This document shows positions 8,724 to 17,358 of a stretch of DNA of 64,000 nt, piece by piece. The notes below the pieces were generated by a model. That model saw nothing but the letters and a program-made list of their open reading frames with translations, searched no databases and was not told the DNA's origin. The stretch is from Faecalibacterium longum CLA-AA-H243 (GTDB lineage Bacteria; Bacillota; Clostridia; Oscillospirales; Ruminococcaceae), in NCBI RefSeq assembly GCF_020687245.1, contig NZ_JAJEQG010000003.1, positions 62,001 to 126,000 of the forward strand, given 5' to 3'. Made by a program: the position numbers and the translations under genes. Position 1 is the first letter of the stretch; every line of letters starts with the position of its first letter.

Positions 8724-10316
8724 ATGCAGATCAACATCACAGCCCGGGACTTCGGCGGCACAGAATTCCTCGCTCAGCCCCACCGGCTGCATCTGGGCGC
8801 ACAGAAAGCCGAGGGTGTGGACCAGCTGGAATTCAGCCTGCCGGAGCAGTGGAACGGGTGTGTCGTCACCCTCCACATCCGGCACGCGGACGGCACGCTG
8901 GCCGAGCCGCTGGCACTGGACGAAGCAGGCTGCGTCAGCGTGGGCCGGAGCTTTACCGGCTGGGCCAGCGGCGAGTGGATGCTGGCCGCTGCCAACGGCA
9001 ATGGCTACACCGCCTACACCCGTCCCGGCCAGTACGACGTCCACGGCATCCTCCCCACCGAGGGCGGCGGTGAGGAGCTGACGCCCTCGATCTACGAACA
9101 GTTCATCGCCCGGGTGGTGGACAGCGCCAATGCCGCCGCAGAGGCCGCCAAACGTGCCGCCTCCGGCGAGGCAAACGCCAAACAGAGCGCCAGCGAGGCC
9201 GCTTCTTCTGCCCAGCAGACCGCCGCCAGCGCCACCCTGGCCGCAGGCTATGCCGAGCAGGCCGAAGCCGCTGCCGACCGTGCCGCCTCCTATGCCCCCA
9301 CGGAGGGCGCTGTGCTGAGCGTCAACGGCAAGAGCGGTGCCGTCCGGCTGAACGCACTGGACGTCTGGGCCTTGCCCCGCCCTGTCTCACCGAAAGTCGG
9401 CCAGCTGGTGCGGGTGGTGAAGGTCGATGCCTCCACCGGCGCACTGACCGTAGACACCATCAGCACCGACAGCCTCAGCGGGCTGGGCAGCGAAGAAAAA
9501 GAGCTTCTGCTCAAGCTGCTGGGCTCTGTCAGCTACACCGACAGCAGCGCCAAAAATGCCCTTGAGGCCCTCAAAAAACTGTGGGACACCACGCCGCCCA
9601 CTCCCCTGCCCGACCCGGACATCATCCCGGTGGAGAAGGTGACTCTGAGCCAGCACACGCTGGAACTGAGCCGGGGCAGCACTGCCGACCTCAGCGCCTC
9701 CATCGCGCCCCCGGACGCCACCGACCAGACGGTATTGTGGAGCGTTTCGCCGACGAACATCGTCTCGGTGGATGCGGGCCGCGTCACTGCCCTCAAGAAG
9801 GGTTCTGCCGTCGTCACTGCCACCTCCGACAGCAAGAGCGACAGCTGCACCGTCACAGTGACTCCCGCCGTCTACCGCATCGAGACGGCCCACACCGACA
9901 GCGGCGACATCCCCGCGTGGGACACTTATCCCGCCAAGTCCGAGTTCTTCATGCCATTGACTGCTAAGAAAGCGGGCCTGCTGCTCCGCTCGCTGGAATT
10001 CCGCGTCAAGGGCTATATGCCGGGCAAAATGCGCACCGTCCTGCGCAAGTACGGCACCACGACCGCCCTGGCAGACAAGTCCATCGACCTTGTCCGCGGC
10101 TACAACGATGTAGTGCTGGACATGGGCAGCATCGCGCTGGAAAAGGGCGTCGAATACCAGCTCTATTTCGCCGCCGCCAACAACTTCTATCCGCCCTCTG
10201 TCGATTCCTCCTGGGTCGCCGCAAACGACTGCATCGACATTGCACACGGCAGCGCCTACTATGGTGATAACACCACCCTCATCTTCTCGGGTACCGTTGT
10301 GCTGCAGGAGACCTGA
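8724..10316 (+). CDS. Phage tail-fibre/baseplate-like protein with Big_2 domain
   Basis: 530 residues. The N-terminal 120 residues resemble phage upper-baseplate (BppU-type) folds. Residues about 125-190 are an Ala-rich coiled coil (repeats of SANAAAEAAKRAA type). Then comes VLSVNGKSGAVRLNALDV, a motif common in phage tail fibres. A bacterial Ig-like Big_2 domain follows (about 300-375; VEKVTLSQHTLELSRGSTAD and VTALKKGSAVVTATS). The last 150 residues are an unrecognised beta-rich domain, possibly receptor- or glycan-binding. The ATG at 8724 has AAAGGAG 7-8 bases upstream. No capsid, terminase, portal, integrase or other tail genes flank it. Only a holin follows, so it is either a phage relic or a domesticated pair. 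Confidence 0.75.
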   Translation: MQINITARDFGGTEFLAQPHRLHLGAQKAEGVDQLEFSLPEQWNGCVVTLHIRHADGTLAEPLALDEAGCVSVGRSFTGWASGEWMLAAANGNGYTAYTRPGQYDVHGILPTEGGGEELTPSIYEQFIARVVDSANAAAEAAKRAASGEANAKQSASEAASSAQQTAASATLAAGYAEQAEAAADRAASYAPTEGAVLSVNGKSGAVRLNALDVWALPRPVSPKVGQLVRVVKVDASTGALTVDTISTDSLSGLGSEEKELLLKLLGSVSYTDSSAKNALEALKKLWDTTPPTPLPDPDIIPVEKVTLSQHTLELSRGSTADLSASIAPPDATDQTVLWSVSPTNIVSVDAGRVTALKKGSAVVTATSDSKSDSCTVTVTPAVYRIETAHTDSGDIPAWDTYPAKSEFFMPLTAKKAGLLLRSLEFRVKGYMPGKMRTVLRKYGTTTALADKSIDLVRGYNDVVLDMGSIALEKGVEYQLYFAAANNFYPPSVDSSWVAANDCIDIAHGSAYYGDNTTLIFSGTVVLQET

Positions 10317-10361
10317 ACCACACCGAACACATATCCTGAAACAGAAAGAGAGGTACTGACT

Positions 10362-10613
10362 ATGACCCATCACAAAATTTCCGCATCCACTCTGGCCCGC
10401 ACCGCTGCGCTGGCGCTGGCCCTGACCAATCAGGTGCTCAGCGCCGTGGGCAAGCCCATGCTGCCCATCGAGAGCGCCCAGCTGGAACAGCTCATTTCCA
10501 GCGGCCTGACCGTTGCCGCCGCCCTCGCCAGCTGGTGGAACAACAACAGCTTCACCCCTGAGGCCATCGAGGCCGACGACTTCATGACCCGCCTGAAGCA
10601 GCAGAAGCGATAA
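10362..10613 (+). CDS. Phage holin (SPP1/XhlB-like)
   Basis: 83 residues with two hydrophobic segments (about 10-28 and 46-64) joined by a short loop. The conserved LTNQVLSAVGKPMLP and SWWNNNSFT motifs are typical of the SPP1-type holin family, and the tail is charged. Holins permeabilise the membrane to release endolysin in phage lysis. The gene lies 45 bases after the tail-fibre gene with AGAGAGGT before its ATG, so the two are probably one transcript. No endolysin gene is adjacent. Confidence 0.8.
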   Translation: MTHHKISASTLARTAALALALTNQVLSAVGKPMLPIESAQLEQLISSGLTVAAALASWWNNNSFTPEAIEADDFMTRLKQQKR

Positions 10614-10625
10614 ACACTTAAACGA

Positions 10626-10664
10626 ACACAGCGCCCCGGAGCAGTCTGCTCCGGGGCGCTGTGT
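10626..10664. terminator. Strong bidirectional terminator after the holin
   Basis: An 18-base perfect stem, ACACAGCGCCCCGGAGCA, pairs with its complement across a three-base loop. It separates the convergent holin gene and the small membrane protein gene. Confidence 0.85.
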
Positions 10665-10686
10665 TGTGTTTGAAGAAAAGTTTACC

Positions 10687-10872
10687 TCAGGCGTTCCACT
10701 GAACATCCTCTGCGGCCACATGGCCGTCCTGCACACTGATAACAGCGGCGCGGGCATCCATGCCGGATGTCTTTTTGAAAAGGCCCGTGTAGATGGTCAT
10801 GCCAGCCATCAACAGGACAGCCAGTGCAAGGCCGACCAAACGAATCATCATACCGTCAACATTCTCGTTCAT
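10687..10872 (-). CDS. Small single-pass membrane protein, unknown
   Basis: 61 residues starting MNENVDGMMIRLVGLALAV, with one hydrophobic helix (about 10-32), then a short polar C-terminal domain ending in DVQWNA. The start at 10872 is preceded by GGAGAAGG. I do not recognise the family. Its transcript would begin near 11042, giving a leader of about 170 bases with a terminator-like hairpin near its 5' end (see 10989-11077), so expression may be attenuated. Confidence 0.6.
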   Translation of the reverse strand: MNENVDGMMIRLVGLALAVLLMAGMTIYTGLFKKTSGMDARAAVISVQDGHVAAEDVQWNA

Positions 10873-11004
10873 GATACCTTCTCCTTTTCCTCTTTGCGGC
10901 CCGGCAGACACCATTCTGCCGCAGCCCGCATCCCAATTTTCCGCTGCGGACCCCCTCTATCGGCCCGCAGTGATGCATTTCCCAAGACATTCCAAAGAAA
11001 AAAG

Positions 11005-11033
11005 CCTAGGGTAAACACACCCCAGGCTCCATT
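11005..11033 (-). promoter_or_regulatory. Attenuator-like hairpin in leader of the small membrane protein
   Basis: On the minus strand GCCTGGGG...CCCTAGGC (one mismatch) is followed directly by TTTTTTC, only about 10-15 bases after the predicted transcription start. A tiny reading frame, ATG GAG CCT GGG GTG TGT TTA CCC TAG (MEPGVCLP), spans the hairpin. It could be an attenuator or the terminator of a very short RNA. Confidence 0.5.
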
Positions 11034-11048
11034 GTCTGTCTGCTTAGT

Positions 11049-11077
11049 ATAATAGTCTCTTTTGCAGTTTTTGTCAA
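11049..11077 (-). promoter_or_regulatory. Near-consensus promoter
   Basis: Perfect TTGACA (11072-11077, minus strand), 17-base spacer, TATTAT (11049-11054). It points toward 10872. Confidence 0.85.
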
Positions 11078-11096
11078 GAGGGAGATGAAGGAATCT

Positions 11097-11173
11097 CAAC
11101 CGCCGGATATGCGCAGCCGTGCTCCCCAGTCCGCTGGGAAACTCCTGTTAAACAAAAACGGCTCTGCCGAAGC
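11097..11173. repeat. Duplicate of the rpsI downstream segment, copy 1
   Basis: About 77 bases, beginning CAACCGCCGGATATGCGCAG, are nearly identical (about four mismatches) to 11406-11482. The terminator stem at its right end is broken in this copy. A stretch resembling the end of rpsI (CTTGCTGAACTGGGAAGCA at 11311-11329) follows after a 100-base insertion. Confidence 0.8.
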
Positions 11174-11199
11174 GGCATCGTACGGCCAACTTCCCCGGG

Positions 11200-11299
11200 T
11201 TGCGGCTCCCAGCGTCTATTTCGGCCCTTGGGCGGGCCTCATATCCTGCTGGCCGCGGCCCCAACAGCTCCTCCCTGTTTCCGCCGCTGGCGGCGGTCG
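11200..11299. repeat. About 100-base dispersed element, copy 1
   Basis: The element runs from TTGCGGCTCCCAGCGTC to CCGCCGCTGGCGGCGGTCG. A related 101-base copy lies at 49970-50070. Here it sits inside the duplicated rpsI 3' region, which is about 102 bases longer than the parent at that point. Confidence 0.7.
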
Positions 11300-11405
11300 T
11301 CGCTGTTGCACTTGCTGAACTGGGAAGCATCGCTGGGGCGGCTCCGCCGCCCACGCGATGCTTGAGCAATTATTCGAAATGCGCATCCGGCTCGCCCCTC
11401 CGGGG

Positions 11406-11482
11406 CAACCGCCGGATATGCGCAGTCGTGCTCCCCAGTTCGCTGGGAAACTTCTGTTAAACAAAAACGGCTCTGCCGAAGC
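11406..11482. repeat. Duplicate of the rpsI downstream segment, parent copy
   Basis: This copy contains the left part of the intact rpsI terminator and is 309 bases from copy 1. The whole gene-free stretch 11078-11511 consists of these duplications plus the dispersed element. Confidence 0.8.
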
Positions 11483-11490
11483 AGAGCCGT
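11467..11490 (-). terminator. rpsI terminator
   Basis: ACGGCTCTGC (11467-11476) pairs with GCAGAGCCGT (11481-11490) around a four-base loop. The minus strand continues TTTTTGTTTAAC. Confidence 0.85.
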
Positions 11491-11511
11491 AAAAGCCGTA
11501 ATACGGTAAAA

Positions 11512-11910
11512 TCAGCGCTTGCTGAACTGGGGAGCACGACGTGCAGCCTTCAGGCCGTACTTCTTGCGCTCCTTCATACGAGGATCGCGGGTCAGGAAGC
11601 CTGCCTTCTTCAGAGCAGCGCGGTTCTCATCGCTCTGCTGCAGCAGGGCGCGGCTCAGACCGTGGCGGATAGCGCCAGCCTGGCCGGAAACACCGCCGCC
11701 GGAAACGCGGACGACGACGTCATACTTGCCCTCGAGGCCCAGCAGGACCAGCGGAGAGCGGACGATCAGCTTCAGGGTCTCCAGACCGAAGTAGTTGTCG
11801 ATGTCACGGTCGTTGATGGTGACCTTGCCAGTGCCCTGGTAGACGCGCACGCGGGCAACGGAATCCTTACGACGACCAGTGCCGTAGAAATAAGGTTTGG
11901 TTTCGTACAT
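11512..11910 (-). CDS. rpsI: 30S ribosomal protein S9
   Basis: 132 residues. The sequence has [20 protein letters not shown] near the N-terminus, [21 protein letters not shown] in the middle and the invariant basic C-terminus PQFSKR that reaches the ribosomal P site. It is transcribed with rplM, 17 bases after it, as is usual. Confidence 0.98.
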   Translation of the reverse strand: MYETKPYFYGTGRRKDSVARVRVYQGTGKVTINDRDIDNYFGLETLKLIVRSPLVLLGLEGKYDVVVRVSGGGVSGQAGAIRHGLSRALLQQSDENRAALKKAGFLTRDPRMKERKKYGLKAARRAPQFSKR

Positions 11911-11927
11911 GTTCGATTGCCTCCTTC

Positions 11928-12356
11928 TTAGAACTCGATCTTCTCGGGCTTCTGAGCTGCGTGAGCGTGCTCGGCACCCTGGTAGCAGTGCAGGCGGGTC
12001 AGAGCCTTAGCACCGATGGTGTTGGAAGGGATCATGCCCTTGACAGCGTAGGTCATAGCCAGGTCGCTGTTCTCAGCCATCAGCTTGCTGTACTGGACCT
12101 TCTTCAGGCCGCCGATGAACTTGCTGTGGGTGATGTGGAACTTCTGCTCGGCCTTCTTGCCGGTCAGAACAGCCTTGTCGCAGTTGATGACGACGACGAA
12201 ATCGCCGCAGTCAACATTGGGGGTATAATCGACCTTCTGCTTGCCGCGCAGCAGAACAGCAGCCTCAGCAGCGACGTGGCCCAGGCTCTTGCCGGCAGCG
12301 TCGAGCAGATACCACTTGCGCTCGACTTCAGCGGGCTTGACGAGAGTAGTGCTCAT
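11928..12356 (-). CDS. rplM: 50S ribosomal protein L13
   Basis: 142 residues, normal length. Recognised by [36 protein letters not shown] and the C-terminal [14 protein letters not shown]. First gene of the rplM-rpsI operon, with AGGAGGAAAT upstream of its ATG. The leader between the promoter (12417-12445) and the start holds a small GC hairpin (GCGCCCCAAAAGGCGC) that may be an autoregulatory ribosomal-protein leader; that role is inferred. Confidence 0.98.
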   Translation of the reverse strand: MSTTLVKPAEVERKWYLLDAAGKSLGHVAAEAAVLLRGKQKVDYTPNVDCGDFVVVINCDKAVLTGKKAEQKFHITHSKFIGGLKKVQYSKLMAENSDLAMTYAVKGMIPSNTIGAKALTRLHCYQGAEHAHAAQKPEKIEF

Positions 12357-12392
12357 ATCTATTTCCTCCTGATAAGTGTTTCAACGGTTCAA

Positions 12393-12408
12393 TGCGCCTT
12401 TTGGGGCG
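12393..12408 (-). promoter_or_regulatory. Small leader hairpin before rplM
   Basis: GCGCC-CCAAAA-GGCGC lies about 10 bases downstream of the predicted transcription start. L13 leaders are known in Firmicutes; I cannot confirm that this matches one. Confidence 0.35.
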
Positions 12409-12416
12409 CGAGTGTC

Positions 12417-12445
12417 AGTATACATCACAAGAACGCCCCTGTCAA
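12417..12445 (-). promoter_or_regulatory. rplM-rpsI promoter
   Basis: Perfect TTGACA (12440-12445, minus strand), 17-base spacer, TATACT (12417-12422). Confidence 0.85.
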
Positions 12446-12653
12446 CATCATTTTTCGATTTTTTCGGCTCAGTTTTTTGAATCTATTGTTTTCTCTTGTT
12501 TTCTCTTGAAATCTCGCATTTTCTCCAATCGCATTTTCGTTTCTGTTTTTGCGGCAGAGCGCTACAATTTCAGTCCCGAGTATGTTATACTAATAAAGAT
12601 GCAGCCCCCACCCCCGGGGCTGAGCCTTACATTTATAAGGAGGACATTCCTTC

Positions 12654-13223
12654 ATGCCGAAAGACATCCACCAGCGCGACACCGCGCAGCAGCGCTCTTC
12701 CCGCCTGCTGCTGGCCATGGGCATCATCGTCCTGCTGGGCGCACTGGCCTATTTTGTACTGACCCTCGTGGTCAACCGCCGCACCCCCGCTTCGCCTGAC
12801 ACCCACTACACCGCCGAGAACGGCATCTCCGTCTACTACGAGTCCGCCGTCTGGCCGGTGTGCGAGATGACCGAGGACGCCACCCTTGGCCGTGCGCTGG
12901 AACTGGCCTCTGCCCAGAGCAGCGACGACGCCAACTATCAGGTCGTGCTCTTCCAGAAAGGCACGAAAGACACCTATGAGGACTTCATCGGCCAGTCGGA
13001 AAAAGAGCTCAAGCAGGCTTACGGCGTCATCAGCCCCCGAAAAGTCAATCTGAGCATCGACGGTGCCGCCGTCACTGCCGTGCGCTGTGATATTCAGGCT
13101 TACTACGCCGTGCTGGCCACCATCGAGTACGACAACGGCGACGTCATCTATGTCTCCGGCCTGACCAAGCTGGCCTCCATCAGCGACATCGTCAACCTCG
13201 TGGAGAGCGTGAGCCTGTCATGA
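12654..13223 (+). CDS. Membrane-anchored protein of unknown function
   Basis: 189 residues: a polar N-terminus, one hydrophobic helix (about 20-42, LLLAMGIIVLLGALAYFVLT), then a soluble extracytoplasmic alpha/beta domain of about 140 residues. No catalytic motif is recognised. AAGGAGGAC precedes the ATG. The end overlaps the next gene by 4 bases (ATGA), so it is the first gene of a run with the ttcA-like gene, alr and lepA. The membrane domain topology resembles small lipoprotein/PsbP-like proteins, but I cannot assign it. Confidence 0.7.
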   Translation: MPKDIHQRDTAQQRSSRLLLAMGIIVLLGALAYFVLTLVVNRRTPASPDTHYTAENGISVYYESAVWPVCEMTEDATLGRALELASAQSSDDANYQVVLFQKGTKDTYEDFIGQSEKELKQAYGVISPRKVNLSIDGAAVTAVRCDIQAYYAVLATIEYDNGDVIYVSGLTKLASISDIVNLVESVSLS

Positions 13224-14011
13224 GCGACACGAAAGCGATGCAGCGGCTCTGCGGCCTGATGCGCAAAGCCGTCCAGCAGTACGAGATGCTGGCCCCCGGC
13301 GACCGCGTTCTGGTGGGCGTTTCGGGCGGCAAGGACAGCGTAGCTTTGACCATCGGTCTCGCGCGGCTGCGGCAGTACCTCGGCTTTCCGTTCGAAGTCG
13401 TGGCCGTCACCCTCGACCCCCAGTTTGGCGGCAAGCCGGTGGATTACTCTGCGCTGGAAGCGCTGTTCCGGCAGTATGATGTTTCCTATGAGGTGCGCCG
13501 CACCCTTATCGGCCCCATCGTCTTCGACTACCGGAACGAGAAGAATCCCTGCTCCCTCTGCGCCAAGATGCGCCGGGGCGCGCTCCACGCCGCTGCCGAA
13601 GAGCTGGATTGCAACAAGGTGGCGCTGGGGCATCATCTGGACGACGCCATCGAGACATTTTACATGAACCTCTGGCGGGAGGGCCGCATCGGCTGCTTCT
13701 CGCCGGTGACAGAGCTGTCCGATCGGGGGCTGACCCTCATCCGGCCTCTGCTGCTCGCCACAGAGCAGGAGGTGCGCTGTGCAGTGAAGGAAGAAGGTTT
13801 TCCCATCGTCAAGAGCCGCTGCCCGGCCGACGGCGTGACCACCCGGGAGGACACGAAAAACTTTGTCCGGGAGCGGTGCCGCACCGACCGTGCTTTCCGG
13901 CAGAAGACCCTTCACGCTCTGCAGGAGAGCGGCATCGACGGCTGGCGTCCTTTGCACCCGGCCCGTACATCAAAAAAGGAGGACACAGCCCATGCAGATG
14001 CCCGCATTTGA
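13220..14011 (+). CDS. TtcA-family tRNA 2-thiolation protein
   Basis: 263 residues. The PP-loop SGGKDS (about residues 36-41, VGVSGGKDSVAL) binds ATP. The NPCSLCAKMRRG segment supplies the CxxC expected for an Fe-S or sulfur-relay site, and LGHHLDDAIETFYMNL is the second conserved TtcA/TilS block. The family thiolates cytidine-32 or related positions of tRNA. Clostridia carry several TtcA-like paralogues of unproven substrate, so I leave the symbol empty. Start overlaps the upstream gene by 4 bases; the 3' end overlaps alr by 20 bases. Confidence 0.85.
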   Translation: MSDTKAMQRLCGLMRKAVQQYEMLAPGDRVLVGVSGGKDSVALTIGLARLRQYLGFPFEVVAVTLDPQFGGKPVDYSALEALFRQYDVSYEVRRTLIGPIVFDYRNEKNPCSLCAKMRRGALHAAAEELDCNKVALGHHLDDAIETFYMNLWREGRIGCFSPVTELSDRGLTLIRPLLLATEQEVRCAVKEEGFPIVKSRCPADGVTTREDTKNFVRERCRTDRAFRQKTLHALQESGIDGWRPLHPARTSKKEDTAHADARI

Positions 14012-15188
14012 AAAACACGTCTGGGCCGAGATAGACCTTGACGCCCTGCGCCACAATTTCCGCGCCGTGAAGGCCCGGGCCGGGGAGATGCCTCTGTGCG
14101 CTGTCGTCAAAGCCGACAGCTACGGCCACGGTGCCGTAGAGTGCGCCAAGGTCTTTGCCGAAGAGGGGGCCGCGTGGCTGGCTGTGAGCTGTCTGGCGGA
14201 AGCCCGTCAGCTGCGCAAAGCCGGGCTGACGCTGCCCATCCTCATTCTGGGCCATGTGGAGCCGAGCCGTGCGCCCGTCCTCATCCAGGAGGACATCACC
14301 GCAGCCTGCTACTCCCTGCCCCAGGCCAGGGCCCTCAGCGAGGCCGCCTGTGCCGTCGGCGGGAAGGTCAAAGTCCACCTCAAGGCCGACACCGGCATGG
14401 GCCGCATCGGTTTTGCGCTCCGCACCGACTTTGACGCGGCGCTGGCCGAGATGCTGGATGCCTGCCGCCTGCCGGGTCTGGACGTGACCGGCCTGTTCCA
14501 GCACTTCGCTGTGGCCGACGACGACAGCGCCGACAGCGTGGCTTATACCAGCCAGCAGCACGAGCTCTTCGTCCGGGCCTATCAGGGCCTTGCCGAGGCC
14601 GGTTTTGAGCCTGCCGTCGTCCACTGCGACAACTCCGCCGGGGTGATGCTCCACCCCGACTGGCCCGCCGGACTGCCCCGCACCCACTGCATGGCACGCC
14701 CCGGCATCATCCTCTACGGCTTCGACCCCAGCGATGAAGTCCGCTTCGGCATCTTCCGCCCGGTGATGAAGCTCAAGACCATCATCAGCATGGTCAAGGA
14801 GATGCAGCCCGGCCAGTCAGCCAGTTACGGACGCCGCTTCACTGCGGAAAAGCCCACCAAGGTCGCCACCCTCTGTGCCGGTTACGCCGACGGCTACCCC
14901 CGCCTTTTGAGCTGCGGCAAGGGCATCGTGGAGATAAAGGGTATGCCCTGCCCGGTTCTGGGCCGGGTCTGCATGGACCAGATCATGGTGGATGTCTCGG
15001 CTCTGCCCGACGTGCAGGAAGGGGACGAAGCCATCCTGTGGGGCGGCGAAGTGAGCGACAGCGCCGAGACCATCGCCCATAAGACCGATACTATTTCTTA
15101 CGAGGTGCTCTGCGGCGTTTCCCGCCGGGTACCCCGCGTTTACCTGGAAAACGGCGGCATCAAAGCCGTCGAGGACTGGATCCTATAA
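13992..15188 (+). CDS. alr: Alanine racemase
   Basis: Alr interconverts L- and D-alanine for peptidoglycan. 398 residues. The PLP lysine is in [12 protein letters not shown] (Lys40). The catalytic Tyr region is [13 protein letters not shown], and [13 protein letters not shown] is the conserved C-terminal block. I chose the ATG at 13992 because AAAGGAGGACACAGCCC precedes it; longer in-frame starts lie inside the ttcA-like gene. Followed after 16 bases by lepA. Confidence 0.95.
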   Translation: MQMPAFEKHVWAEIDLDALRHNFRAVKARAGEMPLCAVVKADSYGHGAVECAKVFAEEGAAWLAVSCLAEARQLRKAGLTLPILILGHVEPSRAPVLIQEDITAACYSLPQARALSEAACAVGGKVKVHLKADTGMGRIGFALRTDFDAALAEMLDACRLPGLDVTGLFQHFAVADDDSADSVAYTSQQHELFVRAYQGLAEAGFEPAVVHCDNSAGVMLHPDWPAGLPRTHCMARPGIILYGFDPSDEVRFGIFRPVMKLKTIISMVKEMQPGQSASYGRRFTAEKPTKVATLCAGYADGYPRLLSCGKGIVEIKGMPCPVLGRVCMDQIMVDVSALPDVQEGDEAILWGGEVSDSAETIAHKTDTISYEVLCGVSRRVPRVYLENGGIKAVEDWIL

Positions 15189-15204
15189 ATTTCGGAGGAA
15201 CTAC

Positions 15205-17016
<1,812 letters not shown>

Positions 17017-17030
17017 TATTGATTTTTCCG

Positions 17031-17060
17031 CTCCCCTCCCGCCCAGAGGGGAGTTTTTTT
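17031..17060 (+). terminator. lepA terminator
   Basis: CTCCCCTC (17031-17038) pairs with GAGGGGAG (17046-17053) and is followed by seven T residues. Confidence 0.9.
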
Positions 17061-17117
17061 CATGTCTGGCGCAAGTCAAGAAAATAACGCAATAGGATAA
17101 CAGCATATTTGCGATAT

Positions 17118-17185
17118 GCAATTCAACGCTGTTGCTGTTGCATTAAAAAGTTGAATTGCTATGTCTGGCGGCTAAGAATCTTAGC
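17118..17185. other. Structured intergenic stretch with inverted repeats
   Basis: GCAATTCAAC (17118-17127) and GTTGAATTGC (17150-17159) form a perfect 10-base inverted repeat. GCTAAGAATCTTAGC (17171-17185) is a 15-base palindrome with a one-base centre. ATGTCTGGCG occurs at both 17063 and 17161. No gene is seen in 17061-17278. Confidence 0.55.
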
Positions 17186-17278
17186 TAAAATCGTCCCCAA
17201 ACACAACTGTTCCGTCATCTTTCGCATCCGAACTGCCCGTTTTTCTTTTCTTCCCGCCCCAAAAAGGACAAACAAGAA

Positions 17279-17311
17279 ACCCCCGCCTCCGGGAGTGCCG
17301 GAGGCGGGGGT
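17279..17311 (-). terminator. Terminator of the TRAP permease gene
   Basis: CCCCCGCCTCCGG pairs with CCGGAGGCGGGGG. The minus strand continues with TTTCTTGTTTG, a poor but T-rich tract. Confidence 0.75.
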
Positions 17312-17358
17312 TTCGCCGAACTGTGGCTTATGAAGAAGGTTTTCGGAAGGACCGCTTA

